Shown in pieces: positions 3,957 through 6,315 of a stretch of DNA of 6,315 nucleotides; the stretch's first letter is position 1; each line of letters begins with the position of its first letter. The position numbers were made by a program, and so were the translations under genes. The notes under the pieces are model-generated. The model was given only the letters and a program-made list of their open reading frames with translations, did not search any database and had not been told where the DNA came from. Origin of the DNA: an uncultured Collinsella sp. (GTDB lineage: Bacteria; Actinomycetota; Coriobacteriia; Coriobacteriales; Coriobacteriaceae); the NCBI GenBank assembly GCA_902492545.1, contig CABULX010000121.1, positions 1 to 6,315 on the forward strand, read 5' to 3'.

Positions 3957-5921
3957 ATGGCAGAGAACCAGAACGCCGCCGATCAGGCATCGACGCTCAA
4001 CGACGAGCGCGCCACCCGCCTGGCCAAGCGCGCCGCCCTGTTCGAGGCGGGCCAGAACCCCTATCCCGAGCACTCTGAGCTTGAGGACTACGTCGCCGAT
4101 ATCGAGGCTAAGTACGCCGAGCTTGCCGATGGCGAGGACACCGAGGACGTCGTGAAGATCGCCGGCCGTGTGGTTGCCAAGCGCGGTCAGGGCAAGATTA
4201 TGTTCATCGTCGTGCGCGACGCGACCGGCGAGATCCAGCTGTTCTGCCGCATCAACGATATGGACGAGGCCGCCTGGAACACGCTCAAGGCGCTCGACCT
4301 GGGCGATATCCTGGGCGTGGCCGGCGTAGTCGTGCGCACCAAGCGTGGCCAGCTTTCCGTTGCCCCCAAGAGCGCGACGCTGCTGTCCAAGGCCGTTCGC
4401 CCGCTGCCCGAGAAGTTCCACGGTCTCTCCGACAAGGAGACCCGCTATCGTCAGCGCTATGTCGACCTGATCGCCAACGACGACGTTCGCGAGACCTTCC
4501 GCAAACGCTCGCAGATCCTCTCCACGTTCCGCCGCTTTATGGAGTCCGATGGCTACATGGAGGTTGAGACTCCTATCCTGCAGACCATCCAGGGCGGAGC
4601 CACTGCCAAGCCGTTCATCACGCACTTCAACGCGCTCGATCAGGAGTGCTACCTGCGTATCGCCACCGAGCTGCACCTCAAGCGCTGCATCGTCGGCGGC
4701 TTTGAGCGCGTGTTCGAGATCGGTCGTATCTTCCGCAACGAGGGCATGGACCTTACCCACAACCCTGAGTTCACCACGATGGAGGCCTACCGTGCCTTCT
4801 CCGATCTCGAGGGCATGAAGGCACTCGCCCAGGGTGTCATTAAGGCCGCTAACAAGGCTATCGGCAACCCCGAGGTTATCGAGTACCAGGGCCAGACCAT
4901 CGACCTCTCCGGCGAGTGGGCCAGCCGTCCCATGACCGACATTGTCTCCGACGTGCTCGGCAAGCCGGTCACCATCGACACGCCGGTCGAGGAGCTTGCT
5001 GCCGCCGCACGCGAGAAGGGCCTGGAGATCAAGCCCGAGTGGACCGCCGGCAAGATCATCGCCGAGATCTATGACGAGCTGGGCGAGGACACCATCGTCA
5101 ACCCCACCTTCGTGTGCGATTACCCCATCGAGGTTAGCCCGCTTGCCAAGCGCTTTGAGGATGACCCGCGCCTGACCCATCGCTTTGAGCTGGTCATCGC
5201 CGGCCACGAGTACGCGAACGCGTTCTCCGAGCTCAACGACCCGGTCGACCAGGCCGAGCGCTTCGCTGCCCAGATGGCCGAGAAGGCCGGCGGCGACGAC
5301 GAGGCCATGGAGTACGACGAGGATTACGTGCGCGCCCTCGAGTACGGTATGCCTCCTGCGGGCGGCATTGGCATCGGTATCGACCGCGTGGTCATGCTGC
5401 TCACCAACCAGGCTTCCATCCGCGACGTGCTGCTGTTCCCGCACATGAAGCCCGAGAAGGGTTTCCAGTCCGGTGCCGCTGCTGTCAAGGCTGCCGAGGC
5501 CGGCAACGCCGCGAGCCCGTTCGTTAAGTCGCTTAAGCCCACGCTCGATTACTCCAAGATCGCCGTTGAGCCGCTGTTTGAGGAGTTCGTCGACTTTGAT
5601 ACCTTCTCCAAGAGCGATTTCCGCGCTGTGAAGGTCAAGGCATGCGAGGCCGTCAAGAAGTCCAAGAAGCTGCTGAACTTTACGCTCGACGACGGCACCG
5701 GCACTGACCGTACCATTCTCTCCGGCATCCATGAATACTATGAGCCCGAGGACCTGGTCGGCAAGACCCTGCTCGCCATCACCAACCTGCCTCCGCGCAA
5801 GATGATGGGTATCCCCAGCTGCGGCATGCTCATCAGCGCCATCCACGAGGAGGAGGGCGAGGAGCGCCTCAACCTGATCCAGCTCGACGCTTCCATCCCC
5901 GCCGGCGCAAAGATGTACTAA
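3957..5921 (+). CDS. lysS: Lysine--tRNA ligase (class II) with C-terminal tRNA-binding OB-fold domain
   Basis: This enzyme charges tRNA-Lys with lysine using ATP. The 654-residue product is far longer than ordinary bacterial LysRS (about 490-510). Residues 1-501 are a complete class II LysRS: an N-terminal anticodon-binding OB fold (about 65-145), motif 1 (about 183-208, GYMEVETPIL), motif 2 (253-281, FEIGRIFRNEGMDLTHNPEF), and motif 3 (469-481, GGIGIGIDRVVML), ending with the usual LLFPHMKPE. A linker rich in Ala, Gly and Lys (about 502-540) leads to residues 541-654, which resemble the EMAP-II/Trbp111 tRNA-binding domain found at the end of many MetRS proteins. Matching elements are FVDFDTFSKSDFRAVKV (544-560), KKSKKLLNFTLDDG (567-580), ILSGI (587-591), VGKTLLAITNLPPRKMMGI (601-619) and SCGMLISA (621-628). 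The frame is continuous, with uniform codon use and no frameshift. Start ATG 3957 follows GAGGAG (3944-3949) by 7 bases. A T-tailed hairpin lies upstream. Confidence 0.96.
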   Translation: MAENQNAADQASTLNDERATRLAKRAALFEAGQNPYPEHSELEDYVADIEAKYAELADGEDTEDVVKIAGRVVAKRGQGKIMFIVVRDATGEIQLFCRINDMDEAAWNTLKALDLGDILGVAGVVVRTKRGQLSVAPKSATLLSKAVRPLPEKFHGLSDKETRYRQRYVDLIANDDVRETFRKRSQILSTFRRFMESDGYMEVETPILQTIQGGATAKPFITHFNALDQECYLRIATELHLKRCIVGGFERVFEIGRIFRNEGMDLTHNPEFTTMEAYRAFSDLEGMKALAQGVIKAANKAIGNPEVIEYQGQTIDLSGEWASRPMTDIVSDVLGKPVTIDTPVEELAAAAREKGLEIKPEWTAGKIIAEIYDELGEDTIVNPTFVCDYPIEVSPLAKRFEDDPRLTHRFELVIAGHEYANAFSELNDPVDQAERFAAQMAEKAGGDDEAMEYDEDYVRALEYGMPPAGGIGIGIDRVVMLLTNQASIRDVLLFPHMKPEKGFQSGAAAVKAAEAGNAASPFVKSLKPTLDYSKIAVEPLFEEFVDFDTFSKSDFRAVKVKACEAVKKSKKLLNFTLDDGTGTDRTILSGIHEYYEPEDLVGKTLLAITNLPPRKMMGIPSCGMLISAIHEEEGEERLNLIQLDASIPAGAKMY

Positions 5922-5924
5922 TTA

Positions 5925-5951
5925 GTTACGCGGTTCTACGAACCGCGTAAC
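5925..5951 (+). repeat. Perfect 12-bp inverted repeat just after lysS
   Basis: GTTACGCGGTTC (5925-5936) and GAACCGCGTAAC (5940-5951) are exact reverse complements around a TAC loop, beginning 4 bases after the lysS stop. No T run follows (GGCTCG), so it is not a classical terminator. It could protect the mRNA 3' end or act as a protein site. Confidence 0.8.
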
Positions 5952-5964
5952 GGCTCGACGCTGC

Positions 5965-6063
5965 GCGGGCCGCATTTGGACAATCTGACGTTCAACTTCA
6001 AGGGCGCGACCAGAAGGTCAGCGCCCTTTCGTTTCACGTCACCTTGTCTCAAATGCGACCCGC
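5965..6063 (+). repeat. Long imperfect hairpin of about 100 bases
   Basis: The arms 5965-6011 and 6016-6063 fold on each other with about 39 paired positions by hand count. From the base these are GCGGG with CCCGC, CGCATTTG with CAAATGCG, GACAA with TTGTC, TGACGT with ACGTCA, AAC with GTT, AAGGGCGC with GCGCCCTT and GACC with GGTC, closed by loop AGAA. Only small internal loops and single-base bulges interrupt it. The base pairs conserve two long blocks, so this is not chance GC pairing. Confidence 0.75.
6000..6034 (+). terminator. Probable lysS terminator (tip of the long hairpin)
   Basis: AAGGGCGC (6000-6007) pairs with GCGCCCTT (6021-6028), and GACC (6008-6011) with GGTC (6016-6019) after a one-base bulge, closed by AGAA. 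The tail TTTCGTTT is T-rich but interrupted. This is the best candidate for ending the lysS transcript. Confidence 0.6.
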
Positions 6064-6097
6064 TCGCTGGCGTTGCCAATACATCGACGTTGTCGGA

Positions 6098-6155
6098 GTA
6101 GTCATTGGGGACGTTCTTAAACGACTAGTCGTTCAAGAACGTCCCCAATGACTAC
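6098..6155. repeat. 58-base near-perfect palindrome, REP/REPIN-like
   Basis: The two 29-base arms (6098-6126 and 6127-6155) are reverse complements at 28 of 29 positions; the one mismatch is A6119 against C6134. The outer 21 bases (6098-6118 with 6135-6155) are perfect and include CATTGGGGACG on one side and CGTCCCCAATG on the other. The centre ACGACTAGTCGT (6121-6132) is itself a perfect palindrome. No T-tail is present on either side and no transposase is nearby. It is likely a dispersed non-coding palindrome, but this single copy cannot prove dispersal. Confidence 0.8.
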
Positions 6156-6261
6156 CCAATGGCTATTGCGAACATGGCTCGCATGACAGCCGTCTCTTTT
6201 ATGTTTCCTTTAGCCGTCGCTGTCTAGGATGGGGGTTAGTCGATAGGAAGGGAGCACCGGG

Positions 6262-6315
6262 ATGGACGACGCGAGCGAGCGTTCAATCGAAGAGGACATG
6301 CTCGATCAGTTCAAC
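6262..6315 (+). CDS. Start of an unidentified protein (3' end outside window)
   Basis: An ATG at 6262 is preceded by AAGGGAG (6248-6254) at 7 bases spacing, a ribosome binding site in the style of the other genes here. Eighteen codons are visible, giving MDDASERSIEEDMLDQFN, acidic and without a signal peptide or membrane segment. This is too short to identify. The good start signal and G/C-rich codons are the only support. An in-frame ATG at 6298 is a possible alternative start. Confidence 0.5.
   Translation, partial: MDDASERSIEEDMLDQFN

Larger units (their letters stand above)
5922..6261. other. Gene-free intergenic region after lysS
   Basis: This stretch of 340 bases holds no coding region I can support on either strand. 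It contains three successive dyads (5925-5951, 5965-6063, 6098-6155), a probable terminator within the second, and from 6156 to 6247 about 90 bases with no clear element. No convincing promoter for the reading frame at 6262 could be identified; TAGGAT at 6225-6230 is -10-like but lacks a well-spaced -35. Confidence 0.6.

Noticed and set aside
3825..5846. A 673-codon open frame on the - strand covering nearly all of lysS
   Set aside because: It is the mirror of a long GC-rich gene with strong third-position bias. The translation is low-complexity, rich in Leu, Gly, Val and Asp, with no recognisable domain, while the + strand encodes an unmistakable LysRS.
1..6315. CRISPR array, phage, toxin-antitoxin or defence system
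   Set aside because: No direct-repeat/spacer pattern and no reading frames of those families were seen; nearly all coding space is taken by housekeeping genes.

Overview
The window is GC-rich and tightly packed. Every recognisable gene lies on the + strand, and most genes start at a strong GGAGG-type Shine-Dalgarno. The mix (RNase PH, RdgB, D-Tyr deacylase, a Veg-family protein next to IspE, a stand-alone TatA, GreA, and LysRS with an extra C-terminal tRNA-binding domain) together with strong third-position G/C use suggests a high-GC Gram-positive bacterium. My best guess is a coriobacterium such as Collinsella. This is inferred from gene content and style, not from a database match.

Layout. 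1-225 is the 3' end of rph, closed by a strong hairpin with a T-tail. 368-1459 carries rdgB and dtd, spaced for translation as one unit: nucleotide-pool and tRNA quality control. 1493-2785 carries a promoter, veg and ispE, the latter starting two bases after the veg stop; veg-ispE is also the order seen in Bacillus. 2835-2911 is tRNA-Pro(CGG) with encoded CCA, its own promoter and a terminator. 3024-3299 is a single tatA gene with a good promoter that contains a dyad, and a terminator. 3407-3877 is greA. 3957-5921 is lysS, preceded by a terminator-like hairpin that competes with an alternative pairing.

5922-6261 is a gene-free stretch of about 340 bases with three consecutive dyad structures: a 12-bp perfect hairpin right after lysS, a roughly 100-base imperfect hairpin whose tip acts as a plausible terminator, and a 58-base near-perfect inverted repeat that resembles a REP/REPIN-type palindrome. 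A new reading frame with a good ribosome binding site starts at 6262 and runs off the window.

Functionally this is core housekeeping: RNA 3'-end processing, removal of non-canonical nucleotides, proofreading of D-aminoacyl-tRNA, isoprenoid precursor synthesis, protein export, transcript-cleavage rescue of RNA polymerase, and tRNA charging. No mobile-element protein, CRISPR array, phage gene or defence cassette was found. The points most worth a second look are the LysRS fusion, the lysS leader and the hairpin-rich region after lysS.
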